DNA of 64,000 nucleotides from Tamarix chinensis (taxonomy: Eukaryota; Streptophyta; Magnoliopsida; Caryophyllales; Tamaricaceae), in contig CM060173.1 in NCBI GenBank assembly GCA_030549775.1, positions 1,488,001 to 1,552,000 of the forward strand, in the 5' to 3' direction. The notes under the pieces were generated by a model that was not told the origin of the DNA, searched no databases, and was given only the letters and a program-made list of their open reading frames with translations. Shown one piece after another: positions 24,574 to 35,700 of the stretch. A program made the translations under genes and the position numbers. Positions within the stretch are counted from its first letter, which is position 1, and every line of letters starts with the position of its first letter.

Positions 24574-26139
24574 AGGAGGAAAGGACAAGGAAGAGGGAGT
24601 GCTTGGGTAGAGTTTTGGACACAAAATGGCAGAATGGAGGCAAACCAAAGAGAAGGGAAGAGGAGTGTGTAGTGTGTGTGTGTGTGTGTGTACATGTGTG
24701 CATGTGTGGTGTGAATTAGGGAAGAAAAAAAAAAGAACAAGGGGTGTGTGATGGTGATGATGGTGATGGTGCAGCTGTAAGGTGATGGTGATGGTGTTGG
24801 TTGCAAGGGATGGTTAGGAGTAAGAGAGTAGATGTAGGGTGAGGGTGGTGATGGTTGTATGCAGGTGTTGCATGAGAAGTAAAATGGCAGGGGAAATAGA
24901 GTGTGCAGAGTGTGTGTATGGGTGTGTAGTCAGTAGGGATAAGGGAGCATAAGAAGAAGAATAAAAAGAAGAAAGAAAGTAAGGTGATGGGTGATGGATG
25001 TAGAAATGTGATGGTGTAAGTGGGCAGATGCAAGTTGCAACATTTTTCAAATGTTGCGGCTTAGACTAATGGGAGAAGGGAGAGGAAAGGAAAGAAAAGG
25101 AGAAGGAGAAGGAGAAGGAAAACGAGAAGGGTTGGGAAATTAGTTTAGGGGTGATTTTATATTAGCCTTAAGTAATTAGGATTAGTGATAATTTTAGCGG
25201 ATTTTGATTTTGGTTTTTAAATTACGATTTATCTGAGTCAAGTTTTTGGATTAGATTAATGTTTTGGGATTAAGGGATTGAATTAAGGCCACAAATAAGA
25301 TTTCTTGAGATTAGAATCAAATTAGGGGTTAATGGCACATGATTAGGCTAAGTAAATTTTTAGGGTATTATAGCAAGGCTCACACTTCCCATGCAAGTTT
25401 TCACCCTACCCCTCAAATTATTATTTCTTCTTTTACTTTCTCTACTATATTTCAGGAGACAGTTAGGACATCCTCCAAATGTCACCCCACTCCACCCTTT
25501 ATATTTTCTTTAATCACCCATGGCCACTCAAGTCCCACATAAGGTATCTAGGCATACATATATTAATATTTCAACTATACATAAGAACATGTCCATCCAT
25601 AGCAGTGATACCCACACATACAACACATAATGAAATCATGCTTACCATACCTTATCTCCTTGCAAGGCAAGCTGCACCATACACATACTAAAATGCCCCG
25701 AAAATTATAATTTTAAAAATTATAGTTAAATAAGATTTTATTAGGAAAATTATTTAAATAAATTATTTTTATTAAAATAAAAGGGGGTTTAATTAGGGCA
25801 AATCAAGAAGAAATTTATAAATATTTTAAAAGGAGAAATTTGGGTATTTTAGCTAATTAAATATTTTATTTTGAAAAAAAATAAATACTTTTATTTTATA
25901 AATTAATTAAATAAATTATTTTATTTAAAATAAGAAGGAGAAATTAGGTCCAAGTTAATAGTAATTTTATAAATAATTTAATTGGAGAAAATTAGAGTGA
26001 TGTGTTAATTAAAATGGAATTTATGAAAAATCTTCCAAAAATCCTAAATTAACCTAAAAAGGGATTTAAATATTAATTTATTTAAATATTATTATTTTTA
26101 AATATCCCAAATATCCTAATTAATTTAAGTAACCCAACC

Positions 26140-27420
26140 CACTATTTTTCTTTTTTCCTTTTTCCTTTTTCCATTTCTTTCTTCCTTTTTCCTTTCTTTT
26201 TCTTTCGTTTTCATTCTTTTCCTTTCTTTTCTTCCTTACCCTCCCCCGACCTAGGCCAGCCCAGCAGCCCAATCCCTTCTTCCCTTTTCTTTCCTTTCTC
26301 GCGGCCCATTCCCTTTTTTCTTCCTTCTCCTCCTACCGCGGCCCGTCTCCATCTTTTTTCTTTCTTCAGTGCGGCCCAAAACAAAACATCGCGTTTTGTT
26401 TTAAAAGGACCCCCATCACCGCCCAGTCAGCTCTCTCTTCTTTTTCTTTTCTCTTCTCTAGCCGGCCGGTCCAGCCCAACCCTCTTTTTCTTCTTCCTCC
26501 CTTCCCGTCAACTACCTGCAACTCCGTTGCCCCAACTCCCTGGTTTTTCGCCGTCGATCGTGCCCCGTTCACCGATCGTTTTGCTTCTCCCTCGTCCCTG
26601 CTTACCTGCCGGCCATTTTGACCTAGCCACATCTCCCCTTTTCTCGCACACATTTCCCTTTTCCCAGCCAGCCAACCCTTGCCACGATTTTGAATTCTGT
26701 CGGCCAACCTCACCACTAGTGAGCCCGAACCAACCTACCCTATTCCCATGTCAACCCACAGAACCCTAACCTCTCATCTACGATCTATAAATACCCCTCA
26801 TTAGCTCGATCTCGGGATTTTTCCCGCAACCCAGAATTTTCTGACCTTTCCACCGCTGCCCCTTCAAACGCCATTTCCGCCGCCCCTTCAGACGTTGTTT
26901 CCACCACCTTCGGCCAATGACGCCGCCCATTCTGGCCATCTGAGTAATCCTTGCACTGCCCTCTAATTAACTAAACCTCCTTCATCCCTCAATTTTTCTT
27001 GCACAAGTCGTCCCGGCTGTGCGAAGTTCCCTCCCCGATCAACCCTCTATTCCACCTCCGCCGCCCTTCGAACCACCATTAGCCACCACTTTTGTTGCTT
27101 TTGTCGCTCCTTTCACCTCCCAAATTGTGTTGCAGACCCTCCTCTACCTTTCTTTTCCTCTTCCTCCCTCCCCTCCTCTCTTTCTCTTCTTCTTCCCCAT
27201 TCGGTCGTCGCCGCCACCTTTGGTTGTGCTGCCACCTCCATTATGTTCCTCTCCTTCTAAGCAACAATAATCACCTCTACTCCCACCTTCATTCTGCCTA
27301 TTTTATTCCCAGCCTTCAACTTTTTCCCTTTTCTTCTCTTTTTCTGGCCACCGCCGCAGCCGCTGTGCACCACCGCTGGTGCCACCTGTCACCATCAGCC
27401 TAAGGTTGAACCCTAGACCC
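26140..27420 (+). repeat. Pyrimidine-rich, CpG-containing promoter block of LTR F
   Basis: Dominated by CTT, TTC and CCC runs with unusually many CG dinucleotides for this region. Open frames such as 27019-27270 and 27092-27403 (Pro/Phe/Leu/Ser-rich) come from this composition. Preserved CpG suggests F is relatively young. Confidence 0.6.
26786..26793 (+). promoter_or_regulatory. TATA box of LTR F
   Basis: TATAAATACCCCTC, about 1.1 kb into the LTR, with CpG-rich pyrimidine sequence both up- and downstream. The matching site in LTR C supports a conserved LTR promoter. Confidence 0.55.
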
Positions 27421-27483
27421 CCTCAACCCTTTTTTACTATTTATACAAGATTTATTTTATTTTATTTTATTTATTCCAATATA

Positions 27484-27614
27484 TATATATTATAATTACT
27501 ATTATTATTATAGTAGTTGTTGTTGTTGTTGTTGTTGTTGTTATTATTATTATTATTAATTTTTTATTATTATTTCTATTAAGGGTCGAAGCCCTATTAT
27601 ATTTTTTATTTTGA

Positions 27615-27651
<37 letters not shown>

Positions 27652-27735
27652 TCATTATTATTATTACAAATATTTTACTAATAATGTTGCTATTATTATT
27701 ATTGTTATTGTTATGCGATTATCATTATCATTATC

Positions 27736-27801
<66 letters not shown>

Positions 27802-28005
27802 TGCATTGATAGTATTATTATTCTATATGGGGCTGAAACCCTATTGTACCTAGTTTGAATTGTTGTAGTAATATTATAAATATCAAGTTTTATTATTATT
27901 AATATTATTATTATTAATAATTTTATCATTAGCATTTATTATTCTTATTAGTGTTATTACTATTATTACCATTATCAATATTATTATTTTTGCAATATTA
28001 TTATG

Positions 28006-28058
<53 letters not shown>

Positions 28059-28520
28059 TACTATTTTATTATTAGTATTATTCCTAAATTTTATTATAAA
28101 TGTTACTAATATTATTATTAGTATTATTTTGGTGAAGGGTCCAAGCCCTTATTCCACCTTTTATTTCAAATCATATTATTATTAGTATTAGTATTTTTAG
28201 TATTAGTATTACCGTTATGATTATTATTATTTTTCAATATTATTATGGTTTTTATCATTTATAATATTTTTATTTTTATTATTATGATTTTTTGTGTTAT
28301 TGTTATTATCATTATTATTATTTTGGTAAAGGGGTCGAAACCCTTATTTCACTATGTTTTTGAGTAATGCCATTTTTTTTATTATTGTTACTATTATTAT
28401 TCTTATTCTTATTAATATTATCATCGTTATTATTTTTAGTATCTTTGCTATTATTATTTTTGTATTATTAGTATTATTATTAGAGTAAAGTCATCAACCT
28501 TATATTATCAACTTTTATAA
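27484..28520. repeat. ATT/AAT microsatellite field of about 1 kb
   Basis: Several (ATT)n or (TTA)n arrays, the largest near 27618-27650, 27738-27800 and 28003-28055, plus a (GTT)n piece near 27517-27540. They are interspersed with imperfect ATT-rich sequence and short phrases such as AGGGTCGAAGCCCT, which recurs with changes near 27582, 27830, 28136 and 28329. The recurring phrase suggests that a larger unit of about 190-310 bases was duplicated before the microsatellites spread. Confidence 0.8.
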
Positions 28521-29080
28521 TATTACTATTATTTCTTATATCTTTAGCAAGATAGTAATTAGTTAATGTCATTTGTATTATTAATATCTGTTTTTTTATC
28601 AAAAGCCTAGTCTTAGAATAAGTCAGTATTTAATAGTATTTTTTGTCGGAGGGAATCTAATTTTAGCTTTTTTCTCATATAGGTGAGACTAGTCAAAGCC
28701 CTAAGGAGGTGTAGGAGCATGCTCCAATACTGGTGTCGTTTTAGGTAAGGGTGTTACTAAGGCCTTATGTGTGTTATTGTGCATTATGTGCTTCATATGC
28801 TACGTATTCTATGTTTATCATTCTTAATTATTTCGTATGTGGTATGACATGGAGTTATAGTATGTTTTTGTGTATTTACATGGCATGTGTATTATGTATA
28901 TGTGATGAATGGTTTGTGACCCTTTAGACATGCATGTGAGGATGTTAATGTGGTTTATGTGGGGGAAATGATGAAAAAAGAGAATGGGGAAAGAAGTTGA
29001 CTAAGGGATGTGAGTTGACCTAAGTATATTAATGATCCATGAGTGGAAGAGTAAAATTGGGGATTTATGGTTTCGTGACG

Positions 29081-29382
29081 GAGAATATAATCTATAGTGT
29101 TACATGGGAGAATCTAATTTATGGTTTTGTATGGGAGAATCTAATTTATGGTTTTGTATGGGAGAATCTAATCTATGGTTTTGTATGGGAGAATCTAATC
29201 TAATTTATGGTTTTGTATGGGAGAATTTAATTTATGGTTTTATATAGGAAAATCTAATCTATGGTTTTGTATGGGAGAATCTAATCTATGGTTTTGTATG
29301 GGTTAATCTAATCTATGGTGTTGTGTGCGAGAATCTAATTTATGGTTTTGTGTGGGAGAATCTACTCTAGAGTTAGTATGGA
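29081..29382. repeat. 27-bp minisatellite, 11 units, in LTR F
   Basis: Units of the type GAGAATCTAATCTATGGTTT plus TGTATGG start at 29081, 29108, 29135, 29162, 29189, 29221, 29248, 29275, 29302, 29329 and 29356. Spacing is exactly 27 except one step of 32, caused by a 5-base CTAAT duplication. More diverged units (ATCTAGGGTTTTGTATGGA-like) continue to about 29570. No open frame spans it. Confidence 0.92.
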
Positions 29383-29764
29383 TTCAATCTAGAGTTGGTA
29401 TGGATGAATCTTGAATTTTGTACGAAAGAATCTAGGGTTTTATATGAAGGAATCTTGGGTTTTGTATGGAGGGATCTAGGGTTTTGGTATGGATGGACTT
29501 AAAGTTTTGCATGGCATATTTTATGGTGTTGCATGGATGGATCTAGGGTTTGCATGGTTAAATCTAGGGTTTCACGTGGGAGTTTTAGGGCTTCGCATGA
29601 AAAATTCGAATGGTTGCATGGGATGTGTAAAGTTTGCATGGGTATAAAGTTTACGTATGAAAAGTTAATTTGGGATGTGAGAAAGGTAAGGTAAGTGTTG
29701 TTTGGGTGTTTGAACACTTTGGATGAAAAATAGTACATGGAGCATTATAAGGGTATGGAGGAGA

Positions 29765-29925
29765 CTCAGTTAGGGTTTGGAGTGATTAACTATGGGTTTT
29801 TGTGATTAACTAGGATTTGGAGTGGCTAAATATGGGTTGTTGTGGTTACTTGGGGTTTGGAGTAGTTAACTAGGGTTTGGTGTGGTTAACTAGGGTTTGA
29901 TGTGGCTAACTAGGGTTCGATGGTG
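29765..29925. repeat. ~20-bp minisatellite in LTR F
   Basis: Phrases of the type GGTTTGGAGTGGTTAACTAG recur about seven times with small changes and some irregular spacing. It is separate in sequence from the 27-bp array upstream. Confidence 0.7.
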
Positions 29926-30295
29926 ACATGTGTGTACTTGGGGAATAAAGTATGATGATGAATATGGAATTTATGAGTTGTGATGTGTGGAGTGTTAAAA
30001 TGATTTGGGTTGTGTGAAGTGGAGTAAGATGGGCCACTGAGGCCTAAATTAGGGTTTCGGGATAAAACCCTAAAATGAGAGGTGGAGTGGACTTGAAGGT
30101 GTATAGTAGTGGGTCTTGACCCACATATCTCGGTGTTGCAGTTCTAGTGTGAGTTGAGTATAGAGGGAAGGTTGTTGGGCAAGTTAGAAGGTGCAGGGTC
30201 CTTATGATATAATACGGGTCAGTTGGAGGATAAGTGTAAAGGGAGTGATTCATGCATGTCTAGGGTAAAAAGGTTCTGAATAAGATATTTAGGAC

Positions 30296-30700
30296 ATTAA
30301 TCACTTAAAGTGAAAGATTATTGTGCTGGGTCCAACCGATCCACAGGTTAGGAATAGTGGTATGGACATGTTGTCCCACAAGTGACCTATCCACCGGCAA
30401 ATAATAGTGGTGTGGACATGTTGTCCCGCAAGTGACTGGCCCACCGACAATAATAGTGGGGGATCATGAGCTCAATAAACACAACCCAGAGTTTGCTAAG
30501 GCGCTTAAAAGATACTAATTACTTACAATGGAACACTATATGAGTAGGAACCTAACCGATCCACCGGTTAGGAATAGTGGTGTGGACAAGTTGTCCCGCA
30601 AGTGACCGATCTACTGGCGAATAATAGTGGTGTGGACATGTTATCCCGCAAGTGACCAGCCCGGCGGCTAAAATAGTGGGAGGTTCCTGTGCTTGCATGG
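30296..30700. repeat. Two ~60-bp repeat blocks inside LTR F
   Basis: In plus sense the unit reads CCGATCCACNGGTTAGGAATAG then TGGTNTGGACATGTTGTCCC. Block one (30326-30455) and block two (30558-30690) each hold three units, with starts about 216 to 230 bases apart. It is the complement of the blocks in A, D and E. GGACATGTTGTCC inside the unit is itself a short inverted repeat. Confidence 0.75.
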
Positions 30701-30904
30701 ATTTGATAAAAAGGCATGGTGTGAATCAATTTCTGATCAGAGAATTAATTAAATAATTAATCTGGACTATAAATGGGCCTTTATGTATGTACCCGAATGA
30801 TTGTACGATAGTATGTTATCATGATGGTCTCTATGATTCTGTTATTTCTTCTGCATGGTTTATGTGATTTTTTGTATTGGCCTTAGTGCACGGTTACCTT
30901 GCTC

Positions 30905-30919
30905 AGTACGTAGCGTACT
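30905..30919 (+). other. Perfect hairpin near the 3' end of LTR F
   Basis: AGTACG-TAG-CGTACT, the same stem as in LTR B in the opposite orientation of the window and so in the same LTR-relative orientation. It is followed by GGTGGTGCTCATTCCCAC, the complement of the shared GTGGGAATGAG region. Confidence 0.75.
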
Positions 30920-31368
30920 AATCATCGGTGGTGCTCATTCCCACAAGTAGTTAGCCCGTTTGACTTTGTGCGGGTGGGCGGGGCTGAGTGTTGAGTTTGT
31001 GTTTGACTCGATGATCGGGAGTGACGTGGCCAGATTTTCTCTACATGATATTTTATTTCCTTCTGATATTTTTTCCTGTATTGGATTTTCCTTAATTAAA
31101 TATTAATGTTTGTAGAGATTATTCCCTCCAATGAATTTTGATTTCGTACTCTGACTTCTATCTTATTATTGATTATAAACCTTTATGCGTACTATGATTT
31201 ATATGTTATGATCTGTTAATTCTTTTTATGAACTCTCGGTTTAAATTTGAAGATAATCTTTTTAGCCTTAGCACTTGGTACTGGAACGGTTAGAGTGAAC
31301 CGGTCTGGTATTAAGTGTGGCAGTAACATCCCCAAAATTCACGGGTTTTAATTTAAGTGCTTTTGTTT

Positions 31369-31369
31369 A

Positions 31370-31406
<37 letters not shown>
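31369..31406. repeat. (AAT)n at the end of LTR F
   Basis: About 12 AAT units only 20 bases before the LTR terminus TTTTCCGGTGTTACA. Confidence 0.9.
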
Positions 31407-31673
31407 GTGAATTTTCCGGTGTTACACATACTTAGTTCACATACACTTATATTTACACATAACATATAAATACACCCATTACACACAAGATTCATAACAA
31501 AACCCGAATCTTAACTATATCCTTTCCTAGTTGGGCTCTGGGCTTGAAGCAAGAATCCTACGCCTCCTCATGGTAAAATGTTTTTGAATACCTATAATGA
31601 GAGTATCAACTAGGTCACTTCACTTTCTTCCTACCTCTTTTTCCTTTTTTTTTCCTTATTTTCTTCACTGAGT

Positions 31674-31686
31674 ATTAATAATAATG

Positions 31687-31730
<44 letters not shown>

Positions 31731-31731
31731 T
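31674..31731. repeat. (AAT)n in the right arm of LTR D
   Basis: About 18 units with one GAT interruption at the left. Adjacent plus-strand DNA is the purine-rich block of LTR D. Confidence 0.9.
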
Positions 31732-32365
31732 AGTTATTAAACAAAATACACTCAACAAGTAAGATGGAGGAGAGTGTAACTAGAAAGGACAGTAGGTGAG
31801 GGCGCGGCAAAGGCTGCAGCGGTGGTGGACGAGATTCAAGGAGGGGTTTTTAGGGTTGGAAAAAGATAGGGAAGGTAGGGTTTCTTGGGTGGTGGGTTTC
31901 CCTGGTTCAAGAGGTCTGTAGTGGTGGTGGTGACCTCAATATGGCGGCACAGTGGTGGTAGTAGTGGCACCCAAGAGGAAAAAAAAGGAAAAGGAAGAAA
32001 GGAGAGGGGAGAAAGGGAGAAGTGGAGATGTAGGTGTAGGTGTGGCAGGGGGTTTTTCTATGCAAGAAGGAAGGTGGGGAGGGTGGTGATGGCAATGATG
32101 TTGGTAGGGTAGGGTAGTGATGGTGGTGGAGGAAGGTGTAAAAGAGCAGCTCATGCTGCCCACTTTACACGGGTGGGGAGAGAAGAGGAAGGGGAAATGG
32201 AAGGAGAGTGCCTCAGTGTGTGCAGGGTGATGCAGGAAAGACGATGGGAGGAAGAGGTGACAACGGCAACGCCTGGCGACAGTAGTGTTTGTTTGGGTGA
32301 TGAGAGTAAAGGGGTAAGGGAGAGGATCTGCAGAAGAAGAGGGGAACTAAGGGAGTGGGGAGGGT

Positions 32366-32374
32366 TTTTTTATA
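32366..32374 (-). promoter_or_regulatory. Possible TATA box of LTR D
   Basis: CTATAAAAAAACC on the minus strand, about 850 bases from the LTR start and inside the pyrimidine-rich (sense) block. Same relative place as in C and F. Confidence 0.4.
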
Positions 32375-33227
32375 GATGTAGGGTTTAGAGGAAGTGGACA
32401 AGGAGGGGAAGAAGACAAGGGGGTTTGGTGGCTGCCAACGGGCATGCAGACCAGTATAGCTGCGTAGGGAACATGGCAAGTGGGTAGGTTTTGCAACGTA
32501 AGGGGTAGGTGAGGGGGAGAGCGAGCTCTCATGGGGGATGGGGACCATGAAAGGACATTCTTGCTGCACACCCTACAAGGCTAAAAGAGGAAAGGAGGAG
32601 GGAGAGAGAGGTGGGGAAGGTTGCGATGTGCAGTCGTGCACAGGTCTGAGGAAGAAGGTAATGGCAGAAGGCGAAAGAAGGGAAAAAGAGAGGGAAAAAA
32701 TGGAAAAGATGGGGGTAGGTGTGCGGGTTAGCTTGGTTGGGAGAGAGAAAAATAAAAAGGGGTATTAAGGTGGGGGAAAGGAGAGGAGAAATAAGAGAAT
32801 GAGAGGAAGTTGGGCCACTACAGGGCGCAGCCCAGCCGACTGAAGGAAAGGAAGAAAAGAAGAAAAAAACAAAAAGGAAGAAAAGAAAGAAAAAGAGGGA
32901 AGAAATGGAGACAAGAAATAATAATGAAAAATGGAGTTGTAGAGTGTTTTAGGTTTTTTGGGAGTTTTAGGGATAATAAAAATTCATAGTATTAATAATA
33001 ATAATAAATTTTAATTTAGAAATTATTATAATTTATTTATAATTTACCTTAGGTTAGTTAATTAATTTAGTCTCCACTAACTATGTCCCTACATCATTTT
33101 TCTTTCTTTGTTGCCTTAATAATTATTATTATTATTTTATTAAAAATTGGTACATATAATTAAATTTTATTTAATAATTCCTCATTTTATTCCTTACTAA
33201 AATAAATGTTTGTGGTATTACACATCA

Positions 33228-35700
33228 AAAATCGCCTTAAGACCAACAATATCATCAAAATGGTCACAAAAAAGGAGCAGTCTTCAAGGATGGTTAAAGT
33301 GACTCCATCGTCTTCAAAGGACACCTTTGAGGAACTCTAAAAAATAATATTGGGAAAGTCTCCAATTCAGGTTCCCTAGTGTTAGCTCTTTCCAACATAA
33401 CAATAGCAAGAGTAGTACCATTGAGACCCGATGGTCCAACAAATGTTTTTGTGGTGTTTCTGACACTTATTCTCACCTCTATAGATGTGGGATGAATAGT
33501 GTTTCTTCCGAAGAAACTTCTTATGCTCCCTATCATTTCCTCATCATCATTACTCTCCTTGTTAAGTATAATAATAACTTACATGCATGTTGGGACCAAA
33601 GGTAATTGAGGTTTCCTCAAAGATAGGGATGAAAATTTATCCCACAAGTTTAGGGGTCTATAGGGGATTTCCCGTTCAAGTTTGAGAGAAGATCCTGGGG
33701 ATCAAGTTTGAGGATTTTTCAAGGACGGGGTGATTATGGGTTTAAGTCCCCATCCCTGAACCTATGTCGAATAATTTTTATGTTATTATAGAATATTAAT
33801 TAAAAATATATTGTAAAAAATAGGATTCGGGATATATAGATTTGACCTTTGTGGGGATCGAGTCGAGGATTCCCAAACAGGAAAAAAAAATCAGGCATTG
33901 AAGCGAGTTCTGGGATTATTTTTCTTATCAGGATTGGGGAAGGGAATGAGATCCATATAATCAACCTTCCTTATTGCCATCCCTATTCAAAGTGGCATTC
34001 ATGAGCTCCTTGCCATTTTAAAGAGGCTTGGAAAGATAATCTTTTTCTATTGATGCCAAAGGTATGGGGCCAATAATGAATGGGTCAAATAAAGGTTTGG
34101 CTTAACTAGGTAAAGACTTTGGAATATTCTATGGCATCAGCAGTTTTGAGATTGCCTTGGATGATCCTTCCTCCTAAATAGTGTAAATGAATTATAAATA
34201 AACAGTAATGACGTAAGGAGGCATGGTAGACACAAAATATATTTTGTGAGGATAGCCAACAAACTCAAAAGTGGTTCAGTAATTGATGTCTTTGCAAAAT
34301 CAATACAAAATTACTAGTATTATTTACCTTATACAATTTGCCTTTTTTTTATTTAGGACAGTGCTTAGCAACCTTTTCACTTTCCAGAGTGTATAATAGG
34401 TAAAAAAAAACTCTTAGAATGTGATTTTGGATAAGCATAATAATGATATATTGTGGGAGTACTTACTTTTCTCTTGGTCGCCCCTGTAATAGATGCTCCA
34501 CTATAAGGACAAACATTGGGATTTTTATACCCATGGACAAACTAGGAGTGACATATTATTATTGTACTTTCCAAGAACTACACTCCATAAAAATGGTAAG
34601 AAGGATTATTCCGTCTACTAAAGGATGGGTTAAATCATTGAATAAGTAGAAATGATGAAAGGAAGACATGTTATTCATTGATACCAAAAGTTAGATGGGG
34701 TCATTCACAACTTTGTTTTTATTAACAATGCACAAATCTCACACAAAGTTGTCAGACTAGTCCATACAGGCTTCTGAGTCCAAAGACAAAGGTCAGCACT
34801 CTTGGACCTTTCACCCCATTTGGGCAGATTCCACTCAAAATCACCCAAGACAAAGAAGTACGGTGACTTCCACTTTTTAATAGAAGATCGAGGCTCACTG
34901 CCTAAGGTTTGAGTAGATTAGATTCCTAGGGACAACATATGACTCAAAATTTTGAAGAAGTGCCTAAACAAGTCCATCATTATCTTATTTCCAACAAATG
35001 ACAACCATACAAAACCATACTACTATTCTCCAAGCCTTGGGAATGAATTGAGTAGGGATAAGGTGACAAGCTTGAAGGCGTTCCCTTATAAATGGATGTA
35101 AAGTAAAATGGATGACAACCTTAAGCGTGAAGGCATTCACATATAAGGTTATACATTTATCCGATAGGTTATTATCTTTGTCCAATGAGGAAAATGCTCA
35201 GGTTGATCTACACTAATGTTGCTCAAAAGAAAAGTGTCTGAGTTGAATGAAGAAGGTTCTGACATGTTAACAAAAGGAGGAGTATTAGAAAGAGGTGAAG
35301 GTAGTAAGGGGATTGTTATTGATGGGTTTGTCAAAGATGAAAAGGGAAAAGGAGAAATTAAAAGTGCAATGGATGTATTTGAAGATTAGGAAACAAAAGA
35401 AATAAAATAATTACCAAGATGCTTAAGAAAAAGATCCCTCGGATGAGAGAGGGAATTAGAAGGATGTTCAAAAAATTTAGTGGTTGGTGTGGCAATGACA
35501 TAAACTCCGCAAGTGTGACTTATGATTATACTAGGAGTGGTTGTAATGATATCTATGGATGAAGGTGATAGTGGTGTGGATAGTTCCCTAACACATTATG
35601 GAAATGGAGCAATTAAGGTTGTAGGTTTGACGACATGCTACGAAAGTTAAAGGAAGATAAAGAATAGTAATCACAAAAGATGAAAGGAAAAAGAGTAAGA
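33228..35700 (-). pseudogene. Gag-like 'putative plant transposon' protein, N-terminal half, decayed
   Basis: Reading the minus strand downward, 35185-34985 gives FTLKVVIHFTLHPFIRERL then HLIPTQFIPKAWRIVVWF. About 100 bases later, at 34889-34848, SSIKKWKSPYFFV follows, then FEWNLPKW. This order matches the conserved domain of plant retroelement gag-like proteins (a 'P.Q..PNAWR' block, then 'PSSIKGWKDRFFFV'). Ser/Pro-rich sequence at 35334-35149 may be the N-terminus. Further broken frames, including one of 80 codons at 33536-33294, run to the CATCA duplication of LTR D at 33223-33227. The C-terminal half is probably at 18650-19683. Stops and frameshifts make it non-functional. Confidence 0.6.

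Larger units (their letters stand above)
21540..25372 (-). mobile_element. Solo LTR E nested in LTR D
   Basis: It starts TGTAACACCCC at 21540 and ends TTTTTAGGGTATTATA at 25372, 3833 bases. Flanks are GCAGG (21535-21539) and GCAAG (25373-25377), a target duplication with one change. The DNA on both sides belongs to LTR D. In plus-strand order: end motif GGGGGTTACCGTCATGATC near 21606, GTGGGAATGAG and a decayed hairpin near 21961-22015, repeat blocks 22170-22650, AT-rich 22650-23900, then the purine-rich block 24250-25130 with a long (AAG)n. It is closest to LTR B of all copies here. Confidence 0.85.
25689..31426 (+). mobile_element. Solo LTR F, 5.7 kb, nested in LTR D
   Basis: It starts TAAAATGCCCCGAAAATT (TG changed to TA) and ends TTTTCCGGTGTTACA, with perfect CATAC duplications at 25684-25688 and 31427-31431. 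At 5738 bases it is the longest LTR here. Order on the plus strand: AT-rich 25689-26130; CT-rich promoter block 26140-27420 with CpG, GCGGCCC motifs and TATAAATA; ATT microsatellite field 27484-28520; 27-bp minisatellite from 29081; repeat blocks 30296-30700; hairpin 30905-30919; end with (AAT)n. Flanking sequence on both sides is LTR D. The extra length comes largely from simple repeats. Confidence 0.85.
19688..33222 (-). mobile_element. Solo LTR D, split by two nested LTRs
   Basis: The outer LTR starts (low end) TATAACACCCCC at 19688 and ends GTGGTATTACA at 33222, flanked by perfect CATCA duplications at 19683-19687 and 33223-33227. It consists of three pieces: 19688-21539, 25373-25688 and 31427-33222, about 3.95 kb after removing the second copies of the internal duplications. 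Left piece: repeats 20322-20760 and a CACCC/GGGTG hairpin at 20140-20156. Right piece: (AAT)n at 31674-31731, purine-rich plus strand 31790-32930, and a TATA-like site at 32366-32374. E and F are inserted in it, so it is older than both. No coding part is attached. Confidence 0.85.

Noticed and set aside
24138..24806. 222-codon minus frame and overlapping poly-Ser, poly-Leu and poly-Glu frames
   Set aside because: Created by the (GGA)n(AAG)n microsatellite in LTR E, open in nearly all frames because the tract has no stops.
26366..26769. Overlapping frames of 116 (-) and 80 (+) codons
   Set aside because: Promoter block of LTR F; both strands open, no recognisable protein.
29081..29382. Possible CRISPR-like array (27-bp units)
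   Set aside because: Units are contiguous without unique spacers, and the DNA is a plant LTR; it is a minisatellite.
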